Part shown: piece after piece, positions 9,865 to 19,929 of the stretch
Numbering within the stretch: the first letter of the stretch is position 1
How the letters are laid out: each line of letters opens with the position of its first letter
Position numbers and translations under genes: made by a program
Origin: Debaryomyces hansenii CBS767
Taxonomy: Eukaryota > Ascomycota > Pichiomycetes > Serinales > Debaryomycetaceae
Direction: 5' to 3'
DNA: 64,000 nt
NCBI RefSeq assembly: GCF_000006445.2
Contig: NC_006047.2
Span: 124,001-188,000, forward strand
Notes under the pieces: model-generated
Database searches by the model: none
Seen by the model: only the letters and a program-made list of their open reading frames with translations
Told to the model about the DNA's origin: nothing

Positions 9865-11556
9865 CTAGTCCAAGTTTCTGGAACTTGATCTATTCTTCTT
9901 ACTGTTTTGCTTTTTATCATTCCTGCCACGCTTTTCATTAGTGGTGCCATTACTGACTTTATCTTTAGGATTTTTTATATTAGCCTTATTGCCAGTATGG
10001 GTCTTAGATTCTCTAACTTCTAACTGGATAACATAGCCATCGACTTCTGTTTCTTTGGCTTCGAGTGCTTTCTTTTGTGCATCACCTTCTACGAAGTCAC
10101 ACAACGCGATATTGACAAATACTCTGAAAAATTTGATCTCACCAAACTTCTTAGTCAAATGATTCTTCAACTTGTCTTCATCGATATCTTTGACTCCACG
10201 GATGTAGATAGGGAACCAATCTTCTTTTTTATATTTACCGTTCGAAGTTGGTTGTGGTTGTTGAGGTTGAACTGGTGGTTGCGTCTGCTGCGTATGAGCC
10301 ATAGGTGGGGTCTTCTTAACCGCAAGAGTGGCTGGGGTTTTAGCTGGAGACATAACTGAGGGTTTGGCAGATGGTGGGGGTTGCTGGGCAGCTAAGGCAG
10401 CCCAGGATATAGGACGAGAAGAAGCTTGAGAAAATTCTTCGTTAGTTGGTTCTGGTTTTTGTTCAGTTTCTGACTCTGTTTTAGTTTCGTTGTGCGAGTC
10501 GGACGTGGTAGTTTGAGTCTTTACTTCCGGCTTTTGTTCAGGTTTTTGTTCAGGTTTTTGTTCAGGTTTCTGTTTTGGTTTCGCTTCCGGTTTTTGCTCT
10601 GGTTTTGGCTCGGTCTTTTGTTCTACCTTTGGTTCAGCCTTTTGTTCTACCTTTTGTTCTACCTTTTTTTCTACCTTTTGTTCAGCCTTTTGTTCAGCCT
10701 TTTGTTCAGCCTTTTGTTCAGCCTTTGGTTCAACCTTTTGTTCAGTCTTTGGTTCAGCTTTTTGTTCAGTCTTTGGTTCGTCCTTAAGCTCGGTCTTTGG
10801 TTCAGCACTGATTTCAGATTTTAATTCGGTGTGTAGATTCTGTTTTTGCTCTGGTGCATTGGTTTCTGCTTTCTTAATATCCTTCGATTCCTTTTTTGCA
10901 TCTTCTACTTTTTCTTTCTCCTGTTTTAATTCTCCATTTGAAGTAGGTGCGGCGGACTTAGGCTCTTGGGGCTTAACCGGTTTGATTGCCTCACCCTTCG
11001 TTTCTACAGCAGTCAGCTTTTCTTTGGACACTTCCTTTGGATCAACAATTATTTCTTCCTTTGTAGGCTTCTTGTATTCTTCGAAGTCAACAAACCTCAA
11101 ATTATCGTTAGCAAGATCAAACGTGTTCTCATTTTTACCAGGACATAAGAGAAAAGTTTGAGTAAATTGCCAGAATGGTGAGTTATTCTTCGACCATTCT
11201 CCAAATACAACAATTAAAATCTTATCTTGCAAACAAACTTGTATATCGGCACTAGTAACTACGATTCTGTTGTTACCTTCTTTTAAGGCCGCATCGTTAA
11301 GAAAGCGCTTCTTGATCGCTTCAATACCACTGGCCTTGTGTAGGGTTCTTGAATCGTCGTTCTTATTTGGAAAATTAGCATGAGAAACAAACGCATTAGA
11401 ATGGTATAACTTGTAGATACTTTCAATACTCTTATTATAGAAATCGTAGTACGACTCAATAAAATACCATCCAATTGAGGCTGCACGGTCGGATGTCAAA
11501 GCCTGTCCTTGGTTTGAAAGCTGAGGGGTACTTGGTGTTGCCGGCGATGTAGTCAT
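9865..11556 (-). CDS. BRE5: Bre5-like cofactor of Ubp3 deubiquitinase (NTF2-like + RRM)
   Basis: 563 residues from the first ATG; the open frame extends seven codons upstream, but only to a GTG. An NTF2-like domain occupies about 26-163 ('IGWYFIESYYDFYNKS'), a charged linker follows, and an RRM lies at about 447-516 ('WFPIYIRGVKDIDEDKLKNH'). This NTF2-linker-RRM plan is that of G3BP and yeast Bre5. 'RPISWAALAAQ' just before the RRM also recalls G3BP proteins. Bre5 dimerises through the NTF2 fold and activates Ubp3, which acts in COPII turnover and ribophagy. The linker contains 24 consecutive tetrapeptides of the form xExK. The C-terminus is basic and Asn-rich. Confidence 0.8.
   Translation of the reverse strand: MTTSPATPSTPQLSNQGQALTSDRAASIGWYFIESYYDFYNKSIESIYKLYHSNAFVSHANFPNKNDDSRTLHKASGIEAIKKRFLNDAALKEGNNRIVVTSADIQVCLQDKILIVVFGEWSKNNSPFWQFTQTFLLCPGKNENTFDLANDNLRFVDFEEYKKPTKEEIIVDPKEVSKEKLTAVETKGEAIKPVKPQEPKSAAPTSNGELKQEKEKVEDAKKESKDIKKAETNAPEQKQNLHTELKSEISAEPKTELKDEPKTEQKAEPKTEQKVEPKAEQKAEQKAEQKAEQKVEKKVEQKVEQKAEPKVEQKTEPKPEQKPEAKPKQKPEQKPEQKPEQKPEVKTQTTTSDSHNETKTESETEQKPEPTNEEFSQASSRPISWAALAAQQPPPSAKPSVMSPAKTPATLAVKKTPPMAHTQQTQPPVQPQQPQPTSNGKYKKEDWFPIYIRGVKDIDEDKLKNHLTKKFGEIKFFRVFVNIALCDFVEGDAQKKALEAKETEVDGYVIQLEVRESKTHTGNKANIKNPKDKVSNGTTNEKRGRNDKKQNSKKNRSSSRNLD
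10519..10806 (-). repeat. In-frame tandem repeat of 24 tetrapeptide units in BRE5
   Basis: The 288 bases encode residues 251-346 as 24 back-to-back units of mostly [A/T/V/P]-E-[Q/P]-K, with only a few departures (for example PKQK and VEKK). At DNA level the 12-base unit varies mainly in its first codon, giving sub-blocks rich in AEQK near the middle and PEQK near the 3' end. This pattern suggests slippage or unequal exchange. The peptide is highly charged and probably an extended or helical linker. Confidence 0.9.
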
Positions 11557-11772
11557 GGTGTTGACGTGCCTATTCACTAAATAAAATACAAATATAATAG
11601 ACTTATACGCTGTTGTTAATATCCATTACAGAAGATTGAAAAATTAGGTGCTCAATTTTTTCCACTCGGTGTTAACACGACTCTATGATTCACCCTACAT
11701 AAACTAGTTATTAAGTATTTGTATGAAGATTTTATACACATATATAGTATCCATCTTGTATGTACGGGGCAC

Positions 11773-12435
11773 CTATTGACATTCTCTTAATAATTCTTCT
11801 AAGATCTTGTTTTCTAAGTCACTTTTGTTGCTAACTCCATTGAAACTTTTGACTCCCATCCTTCTTAAAACCTCGATGGTCTTGTCTCTTGGGAAACCCA
11901 TGTTTTCAAACTGCGTGACTATATCGTCATCGATTCCGTACAACGCTGAATCACTCAAATCGCTCTTGCCAGCTTTATCACCGTCCGAAGCATAAATTTT
12001 AGTCCAGTAGGTAGCCGTCTCTTCAAAACCCTTCTTGTTAGTCAAGTAATGCTTGGCAACTTCAGCGTCCTGGGGATCGTTTGGTTCTGGTGATTGCAAC
12101 AATGATTGTAACGAAATTAATGAGCTCTTCAACGTCAAAATCGGGGTCCATGCGTCCTTCAAAATATCCAAACAAATGGCACCGGTGACCGAAGAAATAT
12201 TAGGGTGATATATCTTGGTAGCGAACTTCATTTGTGGAGGCTTGAATGGATATTCATTTGGGATGTTAATATCGACTTGAAACAACCCTCCTTCGTATGG
12301 GGTACCTGGTGGTCCTCTGAAGAATCCACTTAAATGTGTCAAATCAGTTTCGTTAACTAACTGCAAAGAAACACCCGACTGTGTATCCTGACCACATTCT
12401 TCTAATTCCTTAGCAATTCTTCTAACACGGGACAT
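11773..12435 (-). CDS. UBC1: Ubiquitin-conjugating enzyme E2 with C-terminal UBA domain
   Basis: 220 residues, close to S. cerevisiae Ubc1 (215). The UBC fold spans about 1-150, with '[14 protein letters not shown]', '[17 protein letters not shown]' and the catalytic Cys88. '[16 protein letters not shown]' follows in the expected place. A UBA domain at about 180-220 ('[20 protein letters not shown]') is the hallmark of the Ubc1/UBE2K class. Ubc1 builds Lys48-linked chains with several E3 ligases, including ER-associated degradation and APC/C. Nothing unusual is visible. Confidence 0.96.
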   Translation of the reverse strand: MSRVRRIAKELEECGQDTQSGVSLQLVNETDLTHLSGFFRGPPGTPYEGGLFQVDINIPNEYPFKPPQMKFATKIYHPNISSVTGAICLDILKDAWTPILTLKSSLISLQSLLQSPEPNDPQDAEVAKHYLTNKKGFEETATYWTKIYASDGDKAGKSDLSDSALYGIDDDIVTQFENMGFPRDKTIEVLRRMGVKSFNGVSNKSDLENKILEELLRECQ

Positions 12436-12983
12436 AATGTAAAGATATATTAACTTATTACCGAGGTTTGATTACTTGTTCTTACTTGCTCAGATACCTA
12501 AATACTCGTAGTTGATTTTGTGGATGTCGCAATTTTTTTTTCCGTATTGCTATCAATGGAATATCAATGGCATATCAAAAGAATTGCAACCACAATGACT
12601 TGGTCGTTGATTGTATAATTCGACATTGACATTCGACTTTGACGACTGCATCGAACTTGAATATTTCGTTAACTAGGATTTCGTCGCTCCGTAATATGAG
12701 CTAATTTATCTCTGAGTCATGGGTTTCTGGTCCGATTCTTGCCCATCACTCTAGCCAGTGGATTACTACACATCACAGTTAGTCTATTAGTATTTGATTT
12801 TTCCTGTTATACAGCATGGAACATTAATCATTTTATATATAATGTAGCTCGTGGTGTTTTTGTATTGCAAAATCCTAAGCTACTAAATTCGTTAGATCAC
12901 TTCAGTTTCCCGCGCCGAATCCAATGAGAGGGTGAAGTCTAAACAGTTTGGTAGTTCCTCCTAGAAAACGGTATTTTCTTGGT
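12436..12983. other. Intergenic: divergent promoter region of UBC1 and a small ORF
   Basis: About 550 bases. It contains a near-tandem 'ATATCAATGG' pair around 12556-12575. On the plus strand an ATG at 12720 opens only an 11-codon frame. No RNA gene or mobile sequence is visible. Confidence 0.5.
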
Positions 12984-13142
12984 ATGTTTGCAGATTATTC
13001 AGAGAAACGAACAGAGTCGATAGTGGAGAGAATCGAGGAAGCAATTATGACGAATACAAAATGGAACATGGGTCACTCTGTATTGGAAATTGCAACATTC
13101 TGCATAGCTGTGGTCGCTTTAGCGTTAGCTAGCAAGAAATAA
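12984..13142 (+). CDS. Hypothetical 52-residue tail-anchored protein
   Basis: I do not recognise this ORF. From its first ATG it encodes 52 residues: a charged amphipathic N-terminal half ('RTESIVERIEEAIMTN'), then a hydrophobic segment ('VLEIATFCIAVVALALA', about 34-50) that ends two residues before a Lys-Lys C-terminus. That is the layout of a small tail-anchored protein of the mitochondrial outer membrane or ER. The frame is open upstream for 12 more codons but only to TTG. It faces NOT1 tail to tail with about 118 bases between stops. A real gene is plausible, since the downstream end is compatible with a separate transcript, but size alone leaves doubt. Confidence 0.45.
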   Translation: MFADYSEKRTESIVERIEEAIMTNTKWNMGHSVLEIATFCIAVVALALASKK

Positions 13143-13260
13143 TCATACAGTGCGCTGAACTGCAAAGTTTTGTAAAGAAATAGGCCTTTAGAAAACAACA
13201 TTCAGTAAAATAATTTATTAATATCAATGTAATTTACAATATAATATACAGTTTATAGAT

Positions 13261-16200
13261 TCAAGAAGCAGGAGCTTCCGATAATGAAGAAGGGTGTGAT
13301 TGAGTGGCCGATTGAGCCGGTAATGGTACGCCACCTTTGACGTTTCTTGCCAAAGCTTCAAAAACCACCTTTAATTCATTAGGCGCGGCCTTAACAAATG
13401 GCAAATCAAAGAAGCCGTAGTCACCGTTCTTTACCAATTCCGTAAATACGATGGTTAAGCCCCAAGGATGAGGCTTGTTGACAATATGTCTCTCTAATAA
13501 AACTCTAGTAATCAATTCTTGTACTGTAGTCTTGGTAGCAGCAGAACCCCAAATGGAGTTTGAGCTAAAGAAATGTAAAATGATTCCAATGAACCAATGG
13601 GTATGGCTGTTTGGATAACGCAATTGGTTAGCAATGGCATTTATTAAATGAAACTTGAATTCCAGAGAACCATGGTTCATTAAATCCACCAATAACGTCA
13701 CATTCGATGATTTAGTATTGAATCCCCTATTATTTGGTAATCTATCCGCAACTGCTGATATACCAACGTGTAATACCAAAGTATTAATCAATTTTACATT
13801 GTAGTGAACAGTATCGAATCCAAAATCAGCCAGATCTCTAGGGTGGTTTAATTTCATGCCAGTATATATACTTCTCATTAAAGCAGGTGCTGGAATACGC
13901 AAGAAGTTATCAACTGGTTTTTTCAAACCAACCTTGACTAAGTCTTCAACCGGCTTGTATGCAATAACTGGCGAATCGTGTATTTCAGGTAATCTTTCTA
14001 CCTTTAAGCCTTGAGTAAAAGGATCGATAACGGGAATATTCGACGGAGTAGCTGACAAAATTATATTTTTCAACTGAATGTAATTATCAGGAATAGCTGT
14101 TACTAATTGATAATGACATTCTACCAAGAATTCAGGATAGTCATGAGCCAAACCAGTAAAGATTCGATTAATTGCTTTAAAAATAACATTAATAACATCA
14201 TGCTGAACAAATTCGTCTTTCGAATAAATAGATTCAAACTTCAAAATACCTGTCAATAACTTGACAACAATGCTGTAGCCACGTCTTTCTGGTAATTCAA
14301 GCAATCTTGGTAAAAACATTCTGTGACTAACCAAGAATATCCAAGCAAAGGTAAACCCAGGATAGACAATAGGTTGAAGTGAGTTGAAAACTTCGCCGAT
14401 GAACGGATAAAATTGATCATCTAAGTGGATAGTAGCCTTTTCGTCTAACATTGAAGCGTCGTTCCAAGTGCATAATAAGGACGAGAAAATTCTAAAGTAA
14501 GCACGCTCGTTCCAGCTTCCTTTGAATGTTTCATGATCATTCGTCAACACCAAAATAACTATTCCGATAATATTTTTCAAATATTCAAGTGCTTCATAAG
14601 AATGCTCCTTTTCAAAGCTTAACACTATCTTTACAATTAGAATTGCCAATGCATCAACAGCAAGGTAAGTTTCACGTTGCGTTCTAGTTCTTAATTCATG
14701 TTCTGTAGCAAAAGATGTAACAGAAATTTCAGTAGCAGCCTTGAAAAAAATCTCAAAGTAATCTGGATCCGTTAAAATTTCGTTATGCAATAAGCTTTCA
14801 ATGAATTGAGATTGCAACGATTCACTATTGTCGCCATGGGCCAATAACTTGATCCATTCTGCGAATATATAGCCCATTTGACCGTAAAGCTCAGGCTGTG
14901 TTTCTGTCGCCGTTGATGAAGGAAGCGCTGACTTGTCTAATAATTCAAATAAGTTGTCACGAGCTTGTTTAGCCAATTTATGTTCTTCTGTTGAATCATC
15001 ACCATCATATTTAGATAATGCATCCAAAGTGAAGCCAAATTCTGACCTTAAAGCAATCGGTCTTAATTCCTCTGAACTGAAAACATTCAATAATAAATTA
15101 GCAGCAAATTTAGCTACAACTGGACTGTTCGACTCATTAATTAGCCTTCCAATTGAAGCATCTAATTTGATTGGTTGAACTAATTGAACTCTCAATAATG
15201 AAAAAATAACAGGCATGTTAAATTTCCTTTGATCTGAAGAATGTACAAGCCACCAAGTAACATCTTTAGCCGTAGAAGGGGAGTATTCACATAACTTATC
15301 TAAAACAACAACATAAATTTCATTACTCATTGGGTTTTCATGTCCTTGCGTAAAAAGACAATTAACAGTATATTGTGCCGCCTTCAATAATAATTCGGGA
15401 TATTTCAATGCATTACTTTGAGCTATAGTTAAAGCATGTGTCAAAGCAATCATAATTGGGTGCTCAGGTGTAAGTTCTGCCAATTGTGTCTCCTTTGCAT
15501 CTTTTAATAATTGAATTGCCTTTTCACAATTCTGTGTTATTGCTGTAAAGAGTTGATCAATGGAAGCAGTTGTGTCTTCTTGTTGTAAAAGTGATATTTG
15601 CTGTTGAGGAGTTAATTGTCCGACAGGAACTGCAGCACCCATAACTGCTGGCGATGCTTCAGGAATAGTACTAGCAACAGCTTGAACAGGAGCCTGTCCA
15701 CTCAAATTCGAATCAGTATTCGCTACCGGTCCATTTGTACCAAAAGTTTCATATATTCTTAATTGACTGGCATTAAGACCATCTTGTTTCAACCCCAATG
15801 GTTGTGGTAACTTTAAAGCATAATCAGATGTGCCTTCTTCTATAAAAGGCTCGTTTGGATTGCGCTTCTCACGAATCAAAATATATTTCTGCATTTTTTC
15901 ATCGATTAATTCGCTTATATTACCAGCTGCAATTTTATCCACAATCTCTACGCATAAATCAACATTGCTTTGGACAGCCAATGACAATTCCGCTAATGGT
16001 AACTCATTAGGGTTGATTTGATTGCCAAGAAGTTGTAACATAGTTGCTTCGATAGTTTCACTTAATATTTTGCGCCCGCTGCAAACAACCATACTATGGG
16101 ACAATTGATAGGCTAAGTTTTGATAACCCTTGCGGAATTTGGCAACATCTGGCTCACAAGCAAAATCCTTTCTGATCATAGCTTCTGTAGTAGTTAACAC

Positions 16201-19200
16201 TGCTTCAGAGACTCTACTCAAAATAGGAACTGCACATTCACGAACAGCACGGGATAATGAAGCTTGAAATGCGCGTCTCAAGTTAGGATTCTGAGTGAAG
16301 ATTGTATTACCAATTAATGTACTAAATGAAGTATCCAACTGTGTCGTAGTTGGAGCATTTTGACCTGGAACAGTTCCACCCGCTGCAGATGTAACTTCAT
16401 CAATACTTCCTCTGGCCTGTTGAAGAGCAGGAGGAACACCTTGAGCATGTCCTTGTTGTTGTAATTGTAGCTGTTGTAACTGCACATTTGGTCCCTCTGG
16501 AGCGAAAGGCTCTGAAGAATCAAGTGCCAACCTTGACATATCGCTTGTTAAAGTGACCGTCTCAGGGCGGATACCAAACATAGCCGCTAATGCAGTAGGG
16601 TTTGGGTTATGACTTCTAACTATAGTTGATGGTTCGATATCTTTGAGCTTCTTTTTAAATACATTTAATAAAACTTCAATTTCAAATTTTAAATTTAATT
16701 TCAAATCCGCACATTCATAAAGTTCTGCTAAGACTTTGATTATCCCTAGCAACCAGGGGTTAGGAAGATTGAAAATTTTGGAATATTGAGCTTGGTCCAA
16801 AATTCTACAAACAAATGGAATAATTAAGTGCAAAGACTTGAAATCAAAAGATTCAACTAATAAGAACTTTAATGCAATTTGATCTCTTCTCAAAGGTCTA
16901 TCATTGGCTAAAGTAATTTTACCAAGCCAAGAACCTAAATTCTTCAACTGAACTCTTTCAATGGATGAATCCTTAAAATTCCTGATTATGTGCTCAGCTT
17001 CTTTCAAAGAGAAATTTAATACATATTCGTAGAAAATTGCATTGTCCAAAGTCTCAACAAGCGTAGCATATAGCTTATGATTATTTGGCTCTGCCTTCGC
17101 TCTATCCGCAACTAAGTAATTGGCAAACCATAAGAAGTAATTTTCTGTTAACAAATCTTTGATTTCAGGCAATTTAGATGCCAAATTATCATCAGTCATA
17201 TTATTGACGAAGAATAACAATTTGTCTGAAATACTTTCAGCTGGCTTTTCTTGCTGAATCGAACCTATTTGCTTGTCTGAAACGGTAATAGATTGATATA
17301 ATGGTGCCGAATTTTCTGGCGTTTTTGTTGATGCGCCAGTACCATCCGCAGATTGAGGTTGACTGCCTGATGGAGCAGACGACTCGGGACATGGAATTCC
17401 ATTAGCTGCATCTTTTACTATTTGAAACATCTTGGCATGAGCTGATAAGGATTGACATTCTAATAAATGCTTACAATAAATTGGATATTCATGTAACCTA
17501 GACTTGAAGTTGTACAAAGATTGAACTGCAAATTTGAATAAATGTGAATCTTGTGGTTGATTGCATGATTCCCAGATAAAGTTTAGTGCAACCGTTAGAG
17601 TGGTACCCTGAATCAAATCTTTTTGTAATAAAGCACCAAATAAGAGCGAGGTAGATGCCAATGCAGTTAACGGATACTCTGAAAAAAATCTATACTCATC
17701 AAGTAAAGAATGAATCATACATGCGAATACATCTTGATCGTGTGGATTGTCACTTACTTTCATGCGAACTAGCATGTCGACAATATCTTTAATTTCCATT
17801 TCTTTGTTGTACATCTTAGAATAATAAGATTTCATTTCCTGTTCTACTTGAGGAGGAAATAAGTTATACTCTTCACCATTCGCTAAAATAGCTTCATCGT
17901 GACCACAACCAAAATTAATAAGTCTCGGATAAGTGGTTAAGAGCAGTAATTGCAAATTTTTCAATCTATCTGCATCAATTAGACCATTACTAGATTTCAA
18001 ATTTTCCAACAAGTAATATACGACTGGAATCCTCAATACCTTGTAAAGATCATTATTAATCTGTGGCTGTTGGCTTCGCTCGTAATCTTGGGTAGCCCTA
18101 GCCTCTAAAATTTCCAACAATGATTGACAGAGTGGGCCTCTTTGTTGCATGTCTTGAAAATTGGCTTGAATAATTGGCTTACAATCATATCCATAATTAG
18201 TGGCATCGATCGCAAATGTTAATCCCAACTTAAAATTCAAAGGTAAGAGTTTCTCAAGTAATTCATCAATCAAGTCTAACTTCGTAGCTGTTTTAACAAT
18301 TTTGTTAATTGCTTCCGGTGTTGCCCTTTTGGTGTAATAATCGATTAATTTATTAAGAGCCAACTGAACATCTAATTCCTTGAACTTAACCAATACTTTA
18401 TCCAATGCTGGTGTATTACTGTCCATCAATAACGTGAACAATGTATCTATTAAGTCAATGATAAAAGTGTTCTTGTCCACAATAGTTAATGCTGCAGCGA
18501 TTAAGTATTCCGGGTATACACGATAATCATGTTCAAATACCTGACTTAAATAAATATTTAACTTTCTTTCCTTTTCTGGAACCTGATTTTGTGTTTGTTG
18601 ATTTTGTTGAGAAACCTTAGTCAAAACCAATAATTCTAATTTACCAATGTTAACAAAACGTAAGATATTTCTTCTTTGTTGCGGTTGTTTGTTGTCATCA
18701 TTATCGTTATCATTATCGTCGTCGTTATCAAAGCAAAGTGTTATGTTTTTCAGCGCAGTCACATCATAACCACCTTGCTGTGGATCCAAAGTTTTTAAAA
18801 TATATAACAACGTTTTACTAAACCACCAATCAAAATTCAAAAAGACGTCTATAATACCGACTTTGAAATCCAAGGATGACAAAAGTTGAGTGATATTTGC
18901 AACAGATGGTTGAAGATTTCTTTTGGATGAATCAAATAAATTTTCTTGAACATGAGAAAAAACTTTATACCAGTCTATATTAAACTTAAAATCCGAATCA
19001 ATCGAACGTAAGCATGCCTGTAATTGTGCACCCTTAGCGTTGGCTTCCGGCAAATTGTTAGCTAACGTTAAACCGGTGACACCACCATTAGTATTTGATA
19101 ACCCTTGAGATCCGGGAATCAAAATTTCTGCCAATATTAAAGCAATACTTTGATCTATTTCAGTCGGCTTCAATTGTAAGAAGGATGGCAATAACTTCTC

Positions 19201-19929
19201 AGGCAACAAATGTTCTGGGCCAATTTCGAGTAATAATTCTTTGAATGACATATTGAGAATGGACAGATAAAAGCGATTTACTGGTTGTATATCAGACTTG
19301 AAAGCTTTTAAAGAACTTAAAGTCAATAATTTGTTAACTAATGGGAAAAATGGAGTGTTTAAAATGTGATCTAAAACTAAAGTCCAATCAAATTTTGCTG
19401 GAAACTCTCTTGTCTTGATAACAGATAATAATTTAAGTGAATTTTCTTGAATGAACTGTTTAACAGGTTCTGTGTTTAAACTTTGAAATTTGATAACAAT
19501 AATGAATGCTAAAATTAAATCAATTTCAAACCTATCAACAAAATCTATAATATTAAAATCTTCAAGTTGGTTAAATTCGTTGATTTGCAGGCAAAGAATT
19601 TCTAAATTATTGAGGTCTTTGGCAATATTATTTAACTCTTCCTTCAATAGTCTTTCAATTAATGATAATTCACTATTTCTAACCCTAGATTGTGATAATA
19701 AAACTGAATTGAAAAGTTTTTCTAAATAGATACAGAATATTAATGAATTATTATTAGAATCTAAAATATAACGTATCTGCTTATAATTTGAGTTCCAGTT
19801 TTCTTCTGTTAATGTCGAAATTAAGATGGATAATTGATTCGAGATTACCTTAGTTAATTCTGGATCTTGCTGGCTATTATGAAGTGTGCTTGATTGGCCC
19901 TTTGGGCTTTTATGTGGTAATGAAGACAC
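13261..19929 (-). CDS. NOT1: Not1 (Cdc39), scaffold of the CCR4-NOT complex; apparent GTG start
   Basis: 2222 codons. Family blocks appear in order: 'RLINFGCGHDEAILANGEEYN' region (N-terminal HEAT part), 'NPWLLGIIKVLAELYE' (MIF4G domain that binds Caf1/Pop2), 'PEPLGLK'-like 'LPQPLGLK', 'DVTWWLVHSSDQRKFN', and the C-terminal Not module with 'LKKPVDNFLRIP' and 'LRYPNSHTHWF'. Not1 holds Pop2/Ccr4 and the Not2/Not5 module for mRNA decay and repression. Poly-Q and acidic inserts (for example residues about 402-418) are low complexity. The frame opens with GTG at 19929-19927 in 'AATC GTG TCT TCA'; an in-frame TAA lies two codons upstream, and the next in-frame ATG is over 200 codons in. Homology starts within about 20 residues, so an N-terminal start here is needed. 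Confidence 0.93.
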   Translation of the reverse strand: MSSLPHKSPKGQSSTLHNSQQDPELTKVISNQLSILISTLTEENWNSNYKQIRYILDSNNNSLIFCIYLEKLFNSVLLSQSRVRNSELSLIERLLKEELNNIAKDLNNLEILCLQINEFNQLEDFNIIDFVDRFEIDLILAFIIVIKFQSLNTEPVKQFIQENSLKLLSVIKTREFPAKFDWTLVLDHILNTPFFPLVNKLLTLSSLKAFKSDIQPVNRFYLSILNMSFKELLLEIGPEHLLPEKLLPSFLQLKPTEIDQSIALILAEILIPGSQGLSNTNGGVTGLTLANNLPEANAKGAQLQACLRSIDSDFKFNIDWYKVFSHVQENLFDSSKRNLQPSVANITQLLSSLDFKVGIIDVFLNFDWWFSKTLLYILKTLDPQQGGYDVTALKNITLCFDNDDDNDNDNDDNKQPQQRRNILRFVNIGKLELLVLTKVSQQNQQTQNQVPEKERKLNIYLSQVFEHDYRVYPEYLIAAALTIVDKNTFIIDLIDTLFTLLMDSNTPALDKVLVKFKELDVQLALNKLIDYYTKRATPEAINKIVKTATKLDLIDELLEKLLPLNFKLGLTFAIDATNYGYDCKPIIQANFQDMQQRGPLCQSLLEILEARATQDYERSQQPQINNDLYKVLRIPVVYYLLENLKSSNGLIDADRLKNLQLLLLTTYPRLINFGCGHDEAILANGEEYNLFPPQVEQEMKSYYSKMYNKEMEIKDIVDMLVRMKVSDNPHDQDVFACMIHSLLDEYRFFSEYPLTALASTSLLFGALLQKDLIQGTTLTVALNFIWESCNQPQDSHLFKFAVQSLYNFKSRLHEYPIYCKHLLECQSLSAHAKMFQIVKDAANGIPCPESSAPSGSQPQSADGTGASTKTPENSAPLYQSITVSDKQIGSIQQEKPAESISDKLLFFVNNMTDDNLASKLPEIKDLLTENYFLWFANYLVADRAKAEPNNHKLYATLVETLDNAIFYEYVLNFSLKEAEHIIRNFKDSSIERVQLKNLGSWLGKITLANDRPLRRDQIALKFLLVESFDFKSLHLIIPFVCRILDQAQYSKIFNLPNPWLLGIIKVLAELYECADLKLNLKFEIEVLLNVFKKKLKDIEPSTIVRSHNPNPTALAAMFGIRPETVTLTSDMSRLALDSSEPFAPEGPNVQLQQLQLQQQGHAQGVPPALQQARGSIDEVTSAAGGTVPGQNAPTTTQLDTSFSTLIGNTIFTQNPNLRRAFQASLSRAVRECAVPILSRVSEAVLTTTEAMIRKDFACEPDVAKFRKGYQNLAYQLSHSMVVCSGRKILSETIEATMLQLLGNQINPNELPLAELSLAVQSNVDLCVEIVDKIAAGNISELIDEKMQKYILIREKRNPNEPFIEEGTSDYALKLPQPLGLKQDGLNASQLRIYETFGTNGPVANTDSNLSGQAPVQAVASTIPEASPAVMGAAVPVGQLTPQQQISLLQQEDTTASIDQLFTAITQNCEKAIQLLKDAKETQLAELTPEHPIMIALTHALTIAQSNALKYPELLLKAAQYTVNCLFTQGHENPMSNEIYVVVLDKLCEYSPSTAKDVTWWLVHSSDQRKFNMPVIFSLLRVQLVQPIKLDASIGRLINESNSPVVAKFAANLLLNVFSSEELRPIALRSEFGFTLDALSKYDGDDSTEEHKLAKQARDNLFELLDKSALPSSTATETQPELYGQMGYIFAEWIKLLAHGDNSESLQSQFIESLLHNEILTDPDYFEIFFKAATEISVTSFATEHELRTRTQRETYLAVDALAILIVKIVLSFEKEHSYEALEYLKNIIGIVILVLTNDHETFKGSWNERAYFRIFSSLLCTWNDASMLDEKATIHLDDQFYPFIGEVFNSLQPIVYPGFTFAWIFLVSHRMFLPRLLELPERRGYSIVVKLLTGILKFESIYSKDEFVQHDVINVIFKAINRIFTGLAHDYPEFLVECHYQLVTAIPDNYIQLKNIILSATPSNIPVIDPFTQGLKVERLPEIHDSPVIAYKPVEDLVKVGLKKPVDNFLRIPAPALMRSIYTGMKLNHPRDLADFGFDTVHYNVKLINTLVLHVGISAVADRLPNNRGFNTKSSNVTLLVDLMNHGSLEFKFHLINAIANQLRYPNSHTHWFIGIILHFFSSNSIWGSAATKTTVQELITRVLLERHIVNKPHPWGLTIVFTELVKNGDYGFFDLPFVKAAPNELKVVFEALARNVKGGVPLPAQSATQSHPSSLSEAPAS

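Noticed and set aside
10492..10824. 110-codon plus-strand frame with an LF-rich repeat
   Set aside because: It is the antisense shadow of the BRE5 tetrapeptide array; the repeat keeps several frames open.
12981..12993. GTATGT...GCAG around the start of the 52-residue ORF as an intron
   Set aside because: Only 12 bases between donor-like and acceptor-like sequences; no branch point.
6607..19929. POP2 and NOT1 as a functional cluster
   Set aside because: Four unrelated genes (CDC50, BRE5, UBC1 and a small ORF) lie between them and each has its own promoter; proximity is best taken as chance.
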